From Oscillospiraceae bacterium (GTDB lineage: Bacteria > Bacillota > Clostridia > Oscillospirales > Oscillospiraceae): DNA of 64,000 nucleotides. Below are positions 42,811-51,274 of this stretch, piece by piece. The DNA lies in contig JAFQNL010000012.1 in assembly GCA_017395935.1 (NCBI GenBank), forward strand, positions 1 to 64,000, in the 5' to 3' direction. How positions within the stretch are numbered: the stretch's first letter is position 1; the number at the start of each line of letters is the position of its first letter. Position numbers and translations under genes: made by a program. The notes below the pieces were generated by a model. The model was not told the origin of the DNA. It made no database searches and saw nothing but the letters and a program-made list of their open reading frames with translations.

Positions 42811-42839
42811 ATTATATCACGACCGGGCCCCCGGCACAA
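42811..42839 (-). promoter_or_regulatory. promoter of the miaB-mutS-mutL-hfq block
   Basis: Minus strand -35 TTGTGC (42834-42839), 17-base spacer, -10 TATAAT (42811-42816). It is the only clear promoter upstream of the block. Confidence 0.65.
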
Positions 42840-42884
42840 GTGAACGTTTTCTGAATATGGAAGGCATTTTCACGGCCTTTGCCC

Positions 42885-42913
42885 TTGCATTGGGCCTGCT
42901 TCTCCTATATAAT
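42885..42913 (+). promoter_or_regulatory. promoter of the alanine-racemase-like gene
   Basis: -35 TTGCAT (42885-42890), 17-base spacer, -10 TATAAT (42908-42913), 50 bases before the start codon. Confidence 0.75.
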
Positions 42914-42962
42914 AGTCAATCATTACCATTTTTAGGGAGTTGTCCCATCAGGAGTTGTTTTT

Positions 42963-44045
42963 ATGAAGCGACTGGTCATTGATACCGCCGCCATCCGATA
43001 CAATATCTCCCTCATCCGTCAGCGGGCACAGGGTTCGGTTATCTATGCCGCTCTGGCCGGCGACGGCTACGGCATAGGTCTGGTAGAGCTGGCTGGCATC
43101 CTCCGGGAAAACGGCATCGACCGTTTCGCCGTCAACGCCACCGCCGACGCCCAGGCCCTCCGGGCCGGCGGCTTTGAGACGGAAGAGATTCTCATGCTCC
43201 ATTCCACCATGGACCCGGACAATATCCGGCTCCTGCTGGATCTCAACGTGGTCTTTACCGTCGGCTCTCAGGAGGCCGGTGAGCTGCTCAACCGACTGGC
43301 CGGCCAGCAGGAGAAACTGGCCCGGGCCCATATCCTGATTGATACCGGCATGGGCTTTGGCGGCTTCCTGCCTCAGGAGAAGGATAAGCTGCTGTCCATC
43401 TACCAGTATCTGCCCTATGTGGAGCCGGTGGGCGTCTACACCCATCTCTACTCCGCCGGACACGATATCACCGCCTCCATGGACCGCTTCTCCACCGCTC
43501 TGGATAATATCCGCGTGGCCGGCTTTGAGCCGGGCATCTGCCACGCCGCCAGCTCTTCCGCCCTCATGTCTCTGGCCCATACTCAGCTCAGCGCTGTCCG
43601 GGTGGGCTCGGCCATTCTGGGCCAGTGCCGGTCCCGGAAGGGAGAGGAGCTCCGGCTCTGCTGCCACGGCGAGGCCACGCTGGACTCGGTCCGCTGGCTC
43701 CCCAAGGGCAGCACCATCGGTAACGAGCAGCTGTCCACCCTCCGGCAGGACACCCGGATTGGTATTATCCCCGTAGGCTACCTCAACGGCTTCGGTCAGG
43801 AGCACTCCCGGCAGATCAGTCTGCTGGCCCGGGCCGGCAGTTGGGTCAACCAGCATATGCGCTCGGTCACCGTCGGCGGCCAGCAGGCCCGGATTATCGG
43901 CCGGATTCGTGCCAACGAGACGGCCATTGACCTGACCGATATCGACTGCAAGCCCGGCGATATCGTCACCTTCGATATCGACCCCATCTTCGCCCAGGGT
44001 CTGGAGCGCCGTTTTGTGGACTCCGTGGACACGGAGGAAGACTAA
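42963..44045 (+). CDS. alanine-racemase-fold protein lacking catalytic residues
   Basis: A 360-residue fold-type III PLP-enzyme homologue with clear alanine racemase landmarks: VIDTAAIRYNI at the start, ILIDTGMGFGG, YTHLYSAG, ICHAASSSA and IPVGYLNG. However, the position of the PLP-binding lysine is Ala32 (LAGDGYGIG against VKANAYGHG in true racemases), the catalytic tyrosine position near residue 254 is Asn, the DTGMGR arginine is Phe, and the CMDQ segment is gone. It should not racemise alanine. The frame is intact, with a promoter, AGGAG and a strong terminator, so it appears to be maintained. Confidence 0.85.
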   Translation: MKRLVIDTAAIRYNISLIRQRAQGSVIYAALAGDGYGIGLVELAGILRENGIDRFAVNATADAQALRAGGFETEEILMLHSTMDPDNIRLLLDLNVVFTVGSQEAGELLNRLAGQQEKLARAHILIDTGMGFGGFLPQEKDKLLSIYQYLPYVEPVGVYTHLYSAGHDITASMDRFSTALDNIRVAGFEPGICHAASSSALMSLAHTQLSAVRVGSAILGQCRSRKGEELRLCCHGEATLDSVRWLPKGSTIGNEQLSTLRQDTRIGIIPVGYLNGFGQEHSRQISLLARAGSWVNQHMRSVTVGGQQARIIGRIRANETAIDLTDIDCKPGDIVTFDIDPIFAQGLERRFVDSVDTEED

Positions 44046-44098
44046 GCCTCTTCCGGGCAGGCGGCGGGCGCCGCACTCAAATCCATACACACAGAAAA

Positions 44099-44134
44099 CG
44101 GAGCGTATCGGCAAACGATACGCTCCGCGTTTGT
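44099..44134 (+). terminator. terminator of the racemase-like gene
   Basis: Perfect 12-bp stem CGGAGCGTATCG with CGATACGCTCCG, followed by CGTTTGTTC. Confidence 0.85.
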
Positions 44135-44197
44135 TCTATGCTCTCCGAGGTCAACGGCCCCGGGGATTCTTTCTGCCCGCGCAAGAGGGGCGCCGGC

Positions 44198-45886
44198 TTA
44201 CTTGTTCGTCAGCAGGCCGGTTCGGATCATATCCGTCTGGGTCTCGTCCACGTCAATGGAGACGCTGTCTCCCACATCCAGCAGGACCACCGAGGCGTTG
44301 TCGGCAGCCGACAGACTGTAGTACCAGTTCTCGCCGTTGAGCCGGACATAGTACCAGCTGGTGCCTTCGATAACGGCCGAGCGGATTTCAGCGATAGTGC
44401 CGGTGACCGTCTTCTGATTCTCCAGCTCCACGCCGCTGTCCACTTCGATTCCGTAACCCACCAGCAGCTTCTCATAGTTCTGCTGGCACTCGGCTACCGT
44501 CTGGCCGGTGGCGGTCAGCTGATAGTCCCGGACGTTGACCATGGAGTACATCTTGACCAGCTGGGCCGAGTCCTTCAGGGCCATAAAGTAGGTGGGCTGG
44601 TCGGAGATATTGAGCAGGATGGGGAAAGTGGCCGTATAGCTCAGATGCTGGACAGCGCCCTGAGCCGAGCTCATGGCCGAATACTCCTCAGCGCCGGAGA
44701 CGGCGTAGAACTTGGTCTCCTTGGTCCGCTGGTTGGAGAGGATAAAGCCCACGTTGGACTCGTCGGTGCCGGTAGAGGTGACACCGGTATAGAGATAGAC
44801 GTCGTCGTCGATGACGATATAGTTGTAGCCGTCGGTGGTGACGGTACAGCCCTTCTCGCCGAAGATAGAGTTGATAAAGCCGTTGACCAGCGTACCGTGG
44901 TTGTCGTACTGCTCAATAATCAGCTGAGCCAGATAGACACGGTCCACCCAGGTGGGCACCTCTTCGTAATAGGTGCTCTCACCGGTGACGGCGTCCACCA
45001 GGACGGCGCCATGAATGTCCTCGCCGCCAAAGAGGCCGATCCGCTTGACCACCCGGGGGCAGACCCAGTAGGGATGTCCCTCTTCGTCCAGCTCAAAGGT
45101 AGCCTCGCCGAACATGAAGGTAGGATACTGGAAGCGGATATGCCGGGGAAGATAGCGGCCAAAGTGCTCGTCGGGGGTATACTTGATCCCCTGCTCCAGC
45201 AGGATCAGGTCGGCCTCCTGCGTCACCATATCTACCACGATATAGCCGGGCAGACCCTCCGACCGGTTATTGAACCACTTGATCAGATCGCCATAGATCA
45301 GGGGGGAGACCCGGACGGGCCGGCCCTGATAGTTGATCTGGGTGTAGTCATAGGAGACCTCAAACTGGCTGACCAGATCGGAGTAGGCGCCCTCGGCGCT
45401 GATATTACCCAGTGTCCGGCGACCCAGCTGCTGGGCAGAGGCCTCGTCCAGCATGGGGATCTCGTTGTAGCTGATCTCGGCCACGTCCTCGGTGAAGTCA
45501 CCGGTGGTTACAGGGAGCAGGTCATAGTAGTCCTGTGCCCGGAAGCCTTTCCAGGAGATCAGGCTGCCCACCACGATAACCACCGCCATCAGACCGACGA
45601 TGATCAGCGGCAGCTTGGCCGGCAGGCTCTTGAAGGTGCCGGGGGCGAAGCCGGTGGGGTCGATCCGGACGGCGTTTCCGTCGACAAAGATCACTTTCTG
45701 CTCTCCCCGCTCCTCCCGGCTGCCCTTGGAGAGCCAGGTGATCAGATAGACCAGACACATAACGCCTACCCAGATATAAAAGTCCATATCCTGCAGGTTG
45801 ATGGCAGGAAGGGCCAGATAGAAGTAGACCGCGCCCACCACCAGAGCGGCGATCAAACTGACAAGCATTCGTTTGCCCTGTTTCAT
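44198..45886 (-). CDS. conserved-looking membrane protein with large extracytoplasmic domain, unknown function
   Basis: A 562-residue protein with three predicted membrane segments in its first 115 residues (about 7-28, 36-53 and 92-112) and a roughly 450-residue extracytoplasmic C-terminal part. This part ends in a small beta-rich domain (TVTGTIAEIRSAVIEGTSWYYVRLNGENWYYSL, about 485-545). There are few cysteines and no recognised catalytic motif. I do not recognise the family with confidence. It is a single gene flanked by unrelated genes. A surface, transport or sensor role is possible. Confidence 0.7.
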   Translation of the reverse strand: MKQGKRMLVSLIAALVVGAVYFYLALPAINLQDMDFYIWVGVMCLVYLITWLSKGSREERGEQKVIFVDGNAVRIDPTGFAPGTFKSLPAKLPLIIVGLMAVVIVVGSLISWKGFRAQDYYDLLPVTTGDFTEDVAEISYNEIPMLDEASAQQLGRRTLGNISAEGAYSDLVSQFEVSYDYTQINYQGRPVRVSPLIYGDLIKWFNNRSEGLPGYIVVDMVTQEADLILLEQGIKYTPDEHFGRYLPRHIRFQYPTFMFGEATFELDEEGHPYWVCPRVVKRIGLFGGEDIHGAVLVDAVTGESTYYEEVPTWVDRVYLAQLIIEQYDNHGTLVNGFINSIFGEKGCTVTTDGYNYIVIDDDVYLYTGVTSTGTDESNVGFILSNQRTKETKFYAVSGAEEYSAMSSAQGAVQHLSYTATFPILLNISDQPTYFMALKDSAQLVKMYSMVNVRDYQLTATGQTVAECQQNYEKLLVGYGIEVDSGVELENQKTVTGTIAEIRSAVIEGTSWYYVRLNGENWYYSLSAADNASVVLLDVGDSVSIDVDETQTDMIRTGLLTNK

Positions 45887-46012
45887 AAATATTCCTCCTG
45901 TCGGGGGGAACGCGCTTCCGCCTTCCCCGGGATAGTCTCAGTATAACAGATGTGAAAGACAAAAGAAGTAAAATTTTGTTAAAAAAAGATCCTTCTCCCC
46001 GCCGCTTTGTGC

Positions 46013-46018
46013 TATACT
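46013..46018 (+). promoter_or_regulatory. extended -10 promoter of the 105-residue protein gene
   Basis: TGCTATACT gives an extended -10 (TG-N-TATACT), 30 bases before the start codon. No good -35 was found. Confidence 0.4.
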
Positions 46019-46048
46019 GGAAAAAGAATCCAAAAGGAGGCCTCAACT

Positions 46049-46366
46049 ATGGCAAGCAACAACCGTCCCCAGCCCAATGGCGGCGCTCTCGGTCTGCGCG
46101 CTGTCGTTCTGCTCTATACCCTCTATATGGCGTTCCGGATCGCCGCCGGCTATCTCCGGGGCGACAACGACGCGCTGTCTCTGCCGCTGACCATCCTCGC
46201 CGTGGTCTTTATCGGCGGCCTGTCCTGCCTGATGCTCTTTATGACCTGGAAGCAGTGGCAGGAGCTCAAAAACGCCCCGCCCGCCGAGGATGAGGACGAA
46301 GACGAGGAAGAGGACGCCGAGCGCGGCGACGAGCAAGCCCTGCCTCCTGCCGAGGAAGAGAGCTGA
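46049..46366 (+). CDS. small two-pass membrane protein with acidic tail
   Basis: A 105-residue protein with two hydrophobic helices (about residues 17-35 and 45-66) and a C-terminal tail of about 20 consecutive mostly Asp/Glu residues. No family recognised. AAAGGAGG before the ATG at 46049 and a following terminator support it as a real gene. Confidence 0.75.
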   Translation: MASNNRPQPNGGALGLRAVVLLYTLYMAFRIAAGYLRGDNDALSLPLTILAVVFIGGLSCLMLFMTWKQWQELKNAPPAEDEDEDEEEDAERGDEQALPPAEEES

Positions 46367-46378
46367 CCTCTGCGTTTC

Positions 46379-46409
46379 AAAGAGCCGGAACTCCGGCTCT
46401 TTTCCCTTT
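46379..46409 (+). terminator. terminator of the 105-residue protein gene
   Basis: Stem AAAGAGCCGG with CCGGCTCTTT (46379-46402) followed by TTCCCTTTT. Confidence 0.85.
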
Positions 46410-46410
46410 T

Positions 46411-46570
46411 CCGAGAAGATGTATCTTTTTGTATCCCTTTTCCGCCTTTTGAGCGGATCCTCCCCTCCCGTTTCCAGTTCCTTTCCAGTCCACTTTCCTC
46501 TCTATCGGTGGCAAGATTGCCATTTGAGCCCTTTTTGCCAGAATTTTTCTACATTTCTGCTCCTTTGTTG
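46411..46570. other. non-coding gap
   Basis: T-rich intergenic DNA between the terminator at 46379 and the promoter at 46571. No feature recognised. Confidence 0.4.
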
Positions 46571-46599
46571 TTGACAATAACTGGAACGGCTGGTATCAT
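46571..46599 (+). promoter_or_regulatory. promoter of the M23 peptidase gene
   Basis: -35 TTGACA (46571-46576), 17-base spacer, -10 TATCAT (46594-46599). Confidence 0.75.
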
Positions 46600-46643
46600 T
46601 TTATGGTGTGGATTGTAACCATTTTTACAGGAGGTCGGCGCCT

Positions 46644-47771
46644 ATGGAACCCAGCACTCGTCCCGTATTGAGAACGCTCTTCTCTTTGGCCCTGTTTGCT
46701 CTCTTCTGCTTCGCTCTGCCCCAGACTGCCAGCGCCTTTTCCGTTCAGGCTCTGAAGGCTGACGAAGAGGCCGAGAACGGCTATCAGGTCATTGCCTCCG
46801 TCTCTGACGACGAGGAGGCCGCCGAAGGAGAAGAAGACGTGGATGAGCTGGTTCTGGCAATCCCCTTCCAGTATCTGTCCGAGGAGAACGCCGAGGTCAA
46901 TCCCTTCGCCGCCATCTCCGGCCAGCGTTACTTCCTCGCGCTCAACGGCCAGCTTCTTTTCTCCGCCGAGACCCCTGAGGAGCTGCTGGAGTTGATTTAT
47001 TCCGCTGCCGCCCCCTATATCGACGAGACCACCGTCTCCTGCGCCCTGCCCGAGACCTTCCAGCTGGAGCTCTGCTACGGCTTTACCAATCTCCTCTCCG
47101 GCTTTGGCACCGATCTGATTCAGAAGCAGCTGCTGGACTCCTTCCAGCTCATTACCGTCTGCCGGACCGACGAACTGGTTACCATCCCCTACACCCAGTA
47201 CACCGTCGAAGAGCCTACCCTCTATCAGGGTGAGGAGGACTATGTCGTTGAAGGCGTCAACGGTCTCTCTCAGGTACTGACCGAGACTACCTGCCTCAAC
47301 GGTCAGGTCTGCTCCTCTCAGATCCTCGATTCCACCGTTATTATCCCCATGGAGCCGGAAGTATTCCATCACGGCACGCTGATCCGCCCTGAATACATCT
47401 GGCCTGCCGAGGGCGCCATCTCCTCCCGGTTCGGCCAGCGCCGGATCCGGATCGGCTCCTCCAACCACAAGGGTCTGGACATTGCCGCCTATCAGGGCAG
47501 CGACATTCTGGCCGCCAAGGCCGGCACCGTTATCTTCTCCGGCCGTCAGGGCGGCTACGGCAAGTCCGTAGAGATTGATCACGGCGACGGCACCGTTACC
47601 GTCTACGCCCATAACTCCCGTCTCTGCGTGGAGGAGGGCGACTATGTGGAGCAGGGCGAGGTAATCGCCAAGGCCGGCAATACCGGCATCTCCACCGGCA
47701 CCCATCTCCATTTTGAGATTCAGATTGACGGCGAGGCTGTGGATCCCGAGCTCTATCTCCCTCTCCGCTGA
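46644..47771 (+). CDS. secreted G5-M23 peptidoglycan endopeptidase
   Basis: A 375-residue secreted protein. A signal peptide (about residues 8-30, ending TASA) is followed by an acidic stretch and a helical middle region. A G5-like domain follows (TVEEPTLYQGEEDYVVEGVNGLSQVLTE, about 190-240), then a C-terminal M23/LytM domain. Zinc ligands are visible in NHKGLDIA and HLHFEIQ, within the typical SRFGQRRI...GTVIFSGRQGGYGKSVEIDHGDG pattern. It likely cleaves cross-links in peptidoglycan for wall remodelling. The ATG at 46644 follows CAGGAGGTCGG. Confidence 0.93.
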   Translation: MEPSTRPVLRTLFSLALFALFCFALPQTASAFSVQALKADEEAENGYQVIASVSDDEEAAEGEEDVDELVLAIPFQYLSEENAEVNPFAAISGQRYFLALNGQLLFSAETPEELLELIYSAAAPYIDETTVSCALPETFQLELCYGFTNLLSGFGTDLIQKQLLDSFQLITVCRTDELVTIPYTQYTVEEPTLYQGEEDYVVEGVNGLSQVLTETTCLNGQVCSSQILDSTVIIPMEPEVFHHGTLIRPEYIWPAEGAISSRFGQRRIRIGSSNHKGLDIAAYQGSDILAAKAGTVIFSGRQGGYGKSVEIDHGDGTVTVYAHNSRLCVEEGDYVEQGEVIAKAGNTGISTGTHLHFEIQIDGEAVDPELYLPLR

Positions 47772-47788
47772 CTTTTTCCTTAAAAACC

Positions 47789-47828
47789 AACACGGCCTCG
47801 TTCCTTCTGGAACGAGGCCGTGTTTTGT
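47789..47828. terminator. terminator between the M23 gene and aroD
   Basis: Perfect 16-bp stem AACACGGCCTCGTTCC with GGAACGAGGCCGTGTT (47789-47824) followed by TTGTC; A-rich on the other flank, so it may act on both strands. Confidence 0.9.
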
Positions 47829-47882
47829 CGGTCTTTGTCGTTTTCTGTCCAAGAAGGTCGAACAAGCCGGAAAACGATCCGG

Positions 47883-48641
47883 TCACTGCCGCTCTGACAG
47901 CAGGCGGAGCAGTCGGTCCAGCTCCGCCGCCTCCACCTGACCCGGAGCCGAGGCTCTGCCCGGGCTGCCGAAGGTGGCTGCCGAGCCGAAGAGCTGGCCG
48001 GACAGGCGGCTGATTACCCCCATGGGGCCCATGCTCATGGTGATTACCGGCCGGTCCAGCTCCCGCCGGGCTCTGGCGGTAGCCGAAAGCAGAGCCAGCA
48101 CATCCTCCGGGCCCTGGGGCATGAGGGCGATCTTGGGCAGGTCAGCCCCCAGGCGGGCCATTTCGGCCAGACGACGGAAGATCTCCTCCTCCGGCGGCGT
48201 GGCGAAAAAGTCATGGTTGGACAGAACCACTGCCACACCCTTTTCATGGCAGAGGCCGACCAGCTCCTCCACTGCCGGGCAGCCGGAAAAGGCCTCGATA
48301 TCAATCAGATCCGCCTGTCCGCTCTCTGCCACGGCGGCAATGAGCTGGTAGTAGTCCTCCATGGAGATCTCCCCTTCTCCCCCCTCCCGGGCGGTCCGGA
48401 AGGTGGCCAGCAGCGGCATTGTATTCAGCCGCCGGCGAATCAGCCTCGCCGTCTCCAGCAGGTCGGACAGGTCGGACCACCGGTCATACCAGTCCATCCG
48501 CCATTCGGCCACCTGGCCGGGCAGAAGGGCCAGCCGGTCGCACTGCTCCAGCAGCTCCTGCCGGTCTCTTCCTGTCAGAGGGAGGATGATCTTGGGCCGG
48601 CCGACGCCAAAGGTCACTTGTCCAACGGTAACAGTCTTCAT
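47883..48641 (-). CDS. aroD: 3-dehydroquinate dehydratase, type I
   Basis: A 252-residue Schiff-base dehydratase of the shikimate pathway. EWRMDWYD (residues 46-53), the catalytic histidine in LSNHDFFATPPEEE near 141, the lysine in DLPKIALMP near 167, and the C-terminal SMGPMGVISRLSG are canonical. It lies 13 bases downstream of aroE and is surely co-transcribed with it. Confidence 0.95.
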   Translation of the reverse strand: MKTVTVGQVTFGVGRPKIILPLTGRDRQELLEQCDRLALLPGQVAEWRMDWYDRWSDLSDLLETARLIRRRLNTMPLLATFRTAREGGEGEISMEDYYQLIAAVAESGQADLIDIEAFSGCPAVEELVGLCHEKGVAVVLSNHDFFATPPEEEIFRRLAEMARLGADLPKIALMPQGPEDVLALLSATARARRELDRPVITMSMGPMGVISRLSGQLFGSAATFGSPGRASAPGQVEAAELDRLLRLLSERQ

Positions 48642-48654
48642 CTCTCTCCCCTCC

Positions 48655-49536
48655 TCAGAGCCCCATGAGCGGCTTAATCTTCTCGACAGGCATCTCCTGG
48701 CCCGTCCAGTAGCGGAAGGCCTCCGCCCCCTGATAGAGGACCATGAGCGCGCCGTTCTGAGTCTGGCAGCCGGCCCGCCGGGCTCTGCGGAGCAGCTCAG
48801 TCTCGGCGGGAGAGTAGATGGCGTCGGTGACGGTCAGACCCCGGCAGAAGTAGGACCGGTCAGGGATGTAGCACATTCCCTCCAGCTCGCCCATACCCAC
48901 GTTGGTAGCGTTGGCCAGCAGCCGGGAGGAGTGGATCTCCTCTCTCAGCCGGTCCATGCAGTCCTTGCTGTCTGTATTGAGCTCATACAGCCGGACCGGG
49001 CAGCCTGTCCGGTCGGTCACCTTTTCGGCCAACTCCTCTGCCTGAGCCCAGCGGGGGCTCAGGCGATTAAAGACGGAGATCTCGCCCACTCCGTCCAGCG
49101 CGGCCTGAGCGATTATGGCCTTGGCGGCGCCGCCGGTACCCACAATGGTCAGCTTCCGGCCGGTCAGGTCCACCCCCAGCTCCCGAACGGCCCGCATCCA
49201 GCCGGCGCCGTCGGTATTGCGGCCGATGAGCCGGCCATTGTCGTTGATTACCGTATTGACCGCCCCGGCCAGTTGGGCCTCGGGCGCGATCTCGTCCAGA
49301 TAGTCCATGACGGCCACCTTATTGGGCATGGACAGATTGACTCCCCTCAGTCCCATGGTTCGGACCGCCTGCATAGCCGGACCCAGCTCCTGCTCTCCCA
49401 CGTCAAAGGCCAGATAGACATAGTCCAGCCCCAGAATATGAAAGGCGGCGTTGTGCATGAGCGGCGACTTGGAGTGACGGCAGGGATGGGCCAGCAGAGC
49501 GATCAGCCCGGTACGGCCGGAGATAGTGCTTTCCAT
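48655..49536 (-). CDS. aroE: shikimate dehydrogenase
   Basis: A 293-residue NADP-dependent enzyme reducing 3-dehydroshikimate. The substrate-binding HSKSPLMHNAAF (residues 21-32), NLSMPNK, GAVNTVINDNG, the dinucleotide-binding GTGGAAKAI and the C-terminal GAEAFRYWTGQ are diagnostic. The ATG at 49534-49536 is preceded by AAAGGA; the longer frame has no ribosome binding site. It precedes aroD, making two consecutive shikimate steps. Confidence 0.95.
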   Translation of the reverse strand: MESTISGRTGLIALLAHPCRHSKSPLMHNAAFHILGLDYVYLAFDVGEQELGPAMQAVRTMGLRGVNLSMPNKVAVMDYLDEIAPEAQLAGAVNTVINDNGRLIGRNTDGAGWMRAVRELGVDLTGRKLTIVGTGGAAKAIIAQAALDGVGEISVFNRLSPRWAQAEELAEKVTDRTGCPVRLYELNTDSKDCMDRLREEIHSSRLLANATNVGMGELEGMCYIPDRSYFCRGLTVTDAIYSPAETELLRRARRAGCQTQNGALMVLYQGAEAFRYWTGQEMPVEKIKPLMGL

Positions 49537-49759
49537 AGGCAGTCCTTTCCTCCGCCGGAAGGGCGGATCTGGAGGGTTTTTCCTATTATAATCCTTTCCC
49601 AACCATTTTTCTATCCCCGACTGACGGCTTTTGCGGTGTCTTTTGTATCTGTTTGTCAATTATTGTTTATAGATCCGTGTTGTTTTCCCCTGCTTTGGGG
49701 GATAAAATATAATTTGCCCAATGATCGGCTGTTCCAACAGCAACAAAGGAGATGATCAA

Positions 49760-50428
49760 ATGGATGGTCTGCGTCTGGACCGCTCCCTGACTCTGAACTA
49801 CTCCGAGCTCTCTGAGTCCACCTATAATCTGATGATCGGCGGCCTGCTCCTGTATGGCTTTGCCGCCAATGCCCTGATCTGCGCACTGTTCGGCGACCTG
49901 TTCTACTATGCCGGCGGCGGCGCCTTCGGTATCTTTCTGGTCATATATATCCTCTGCGTCGTCCTGTCGGTAATCCTCAGCTCCTCCCACAGCGCCGTGG
50001 TCAACTTTATCGCCTACAACCTGTTGGTACTGCCCATTGGTATTCTGCTGTCGCTGGCGGTGGCTCCTGTCTCTATGACGGTTGTCCGCTCCGCTCTGAT
50101 CGGTACCGCCGTCTTTGTGGTCGCCATGATAGCCATCTCCTCCGCCCGGCCCGACTTCTTCCTCTCCATGGGCTCCACCCTCCGGGTCTCCCTCATCGCT
50201 ACCATCATTGCCGAACTGGTTCTGATGCTGCTGGGCTTCGGCACCAGTCTGCTGGACTATCTGGTGGTGGCCATCTTCTCCATGTATCTGGGCTTTGACT
50301 GGGCAAGGGCCAACCAGTGCGCCCCAACCGCCCGAAACGCCATTCTCTCGGCCACCCAGATCTATCTGGATATCGTCAATATCTTTATCCGGCTGCTGTC
50401 CATTCTCAGCAAAAACAGACGCCGCTGA
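49760..50428 (+). CDS. Bax inhibitor-1-like membrane protein
   Basis: A 222-residue integral membrane protein with seven hydrophobic helices. The N-terminal LNYSELSESTYNLMIGGLLLYGFAANALI, the ALIGTAVFVVAMIAIS segment and the C-terminal SMYLGFDWARANQCAPTARNAILSATQIYLDIVNIFI resemble the bacterial BI-1/YbhL/YetJ family; YetJ is a pH-sensitive calcium leak channel. Function here is inferred only from the family. The ATG at 49760 follows AAAGGAGATGATC. Confidence 0.8.
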   Translation: MDGLRLDRSLTLNYSELSESTYNLMIGGLLLYGFAANALICALFGDLFYYAGGGAFGIFLVIYILCVVLSVILSSSHSAVVNFIAYNLLVLPIGILLSLAVAPVSMTVVRSALIGTAVFVVAMIAISSARPDFFLSMGSTLRVSLIATIIAELVLMLLGFGTSLLDYLVVAIFSMYLGFDWARANQCAPTARNAILSATQIYLDIVNIFIRLLSILSKNRRR

Positions 50429-50448
50429 AGAGCCCTCGGACAAACAGA

Positions 50449-50486
50449 AACCGCCCCTTCCCACAGACAGGAAGGGGCGGTTTTTT
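50449..50486. terminator. terminator between convergent genes
   Basis: Stem AACCGCCCCTTCC with GGAAGGGGCGGTT (50449-50482) followed by TTTT on the plus strand. Confidence 0.9.
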
Positions 50487-50504
50487 CTTTTCTTTGCCCG
50501 TCTC

Positions 50505-51194
50505 TTACAGGCCCAGCAGACTGATCAGGCCCACAAAGAGGACCGGAATCAGCAGGCTGGGGAGCATATTCAGGGTCTTGCAGTCCTTCAGACCCAGAAT
50601 ACCGATTCCGGAGGCGGCGATCAGAAAGCCGCCCACAATAGAGATCTCGGTCATGAGCCGGGCCGTCATAAAGGCGCCCAGCACCTTGGCCAGCAGATAG
50701 ATTCCTCCCTGCCAGCAGAAGAGGACGGGAGCGGCAATAGCGATCCCGATACCGTAGCTGGAGGCCAGCACCATAGAGGTGACCAGATCCAGCGTGGCGT
50801 TGGTAAAGAGGAAGGTGTGGTCTCCGTACAGGGCGCTGTTAATGGGGCCCAGGATGGACAGCGAGCCGATACAAAACAGCAAAATCGCCGTAGAGAGGCC
50901 CTCCCCCAGCCGGCTCCCACCGGAGCCGGAGCGGTTGGTCAGCCGGTGGAACTTGCCGTCCAGATCCAGCATGGTACCCAGAAAGCTGCCCAGCGCCAGA
51001 CTGATAATAAACAGAACGGGGTATTCGCTCTTGGGCATATTCTGGACGACAGAGTTAATGCCCAGACCGGTGGCGGCCAGACCCAGCGCGGTGAACAGAC
51101 CGGACTGATAGTTTTCCTTCAGTCCTCTTTTCACCAGCGAGCCCACTACGCTGCCGGTCAGAATGGTACAGGTATTGACAATCGTTCCGATCAC
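50505..51194 (-). CDS. DUF554 family membrane protein
   Basis: A 229-residue integral membrane protein with about six helices, typical of DUF554 (YdfK/YqgA). The N-terminal GTIVNTCTILTGSVVGSLVKRGL and the central SLALGSFLGTMLDLDGK are characteristic. Function of the family is unknown. Start is GTG. Downstream of the rfbB operon and its terminator. Confidence 0.87.
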   Translation of the reverse strand: MIGTIVNTCTILTGSVVGSLVKRGLKENYQSGLFTALGLAATGLGINSVVQNMPKSEYPVLFIISLALGSFLGTMLDLDGKFHRLTNRSGSGGSRLGEGLSTAILLFCIGSLSILGPINSALYGDHTFLFTNATLDLVTSMVLASSYGIGIAIAAPVLFCWQGGIYLLAKVLGAFMTARLMTEISIVGGFLIAASGIGILGLKDCKTLNMLPSLLIPVLFVGLISLLGL

Positions 51195-51217
51195 AGGTCT
51201 TCGCTTCCTTCTCAGAG

Positions 51218-51245
51218 AAGGCAGGGCCGAAGCCCTGCCTTTTCA
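51218..51245. terminator. terminator of the envelope glycosylation operon
   Basis: Stem AAGGCAGGGC with GCCCTGCCTT and a CGAA/TTCG loop (51218-51241), directly after rfbB. TTT follows on the plus strand and TCTCTG on the minus strand. Confidence 0.65.
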
Positions 51246-51274
51246 GTGTCGATTGGATCTTGCCCGGCCGCCGC

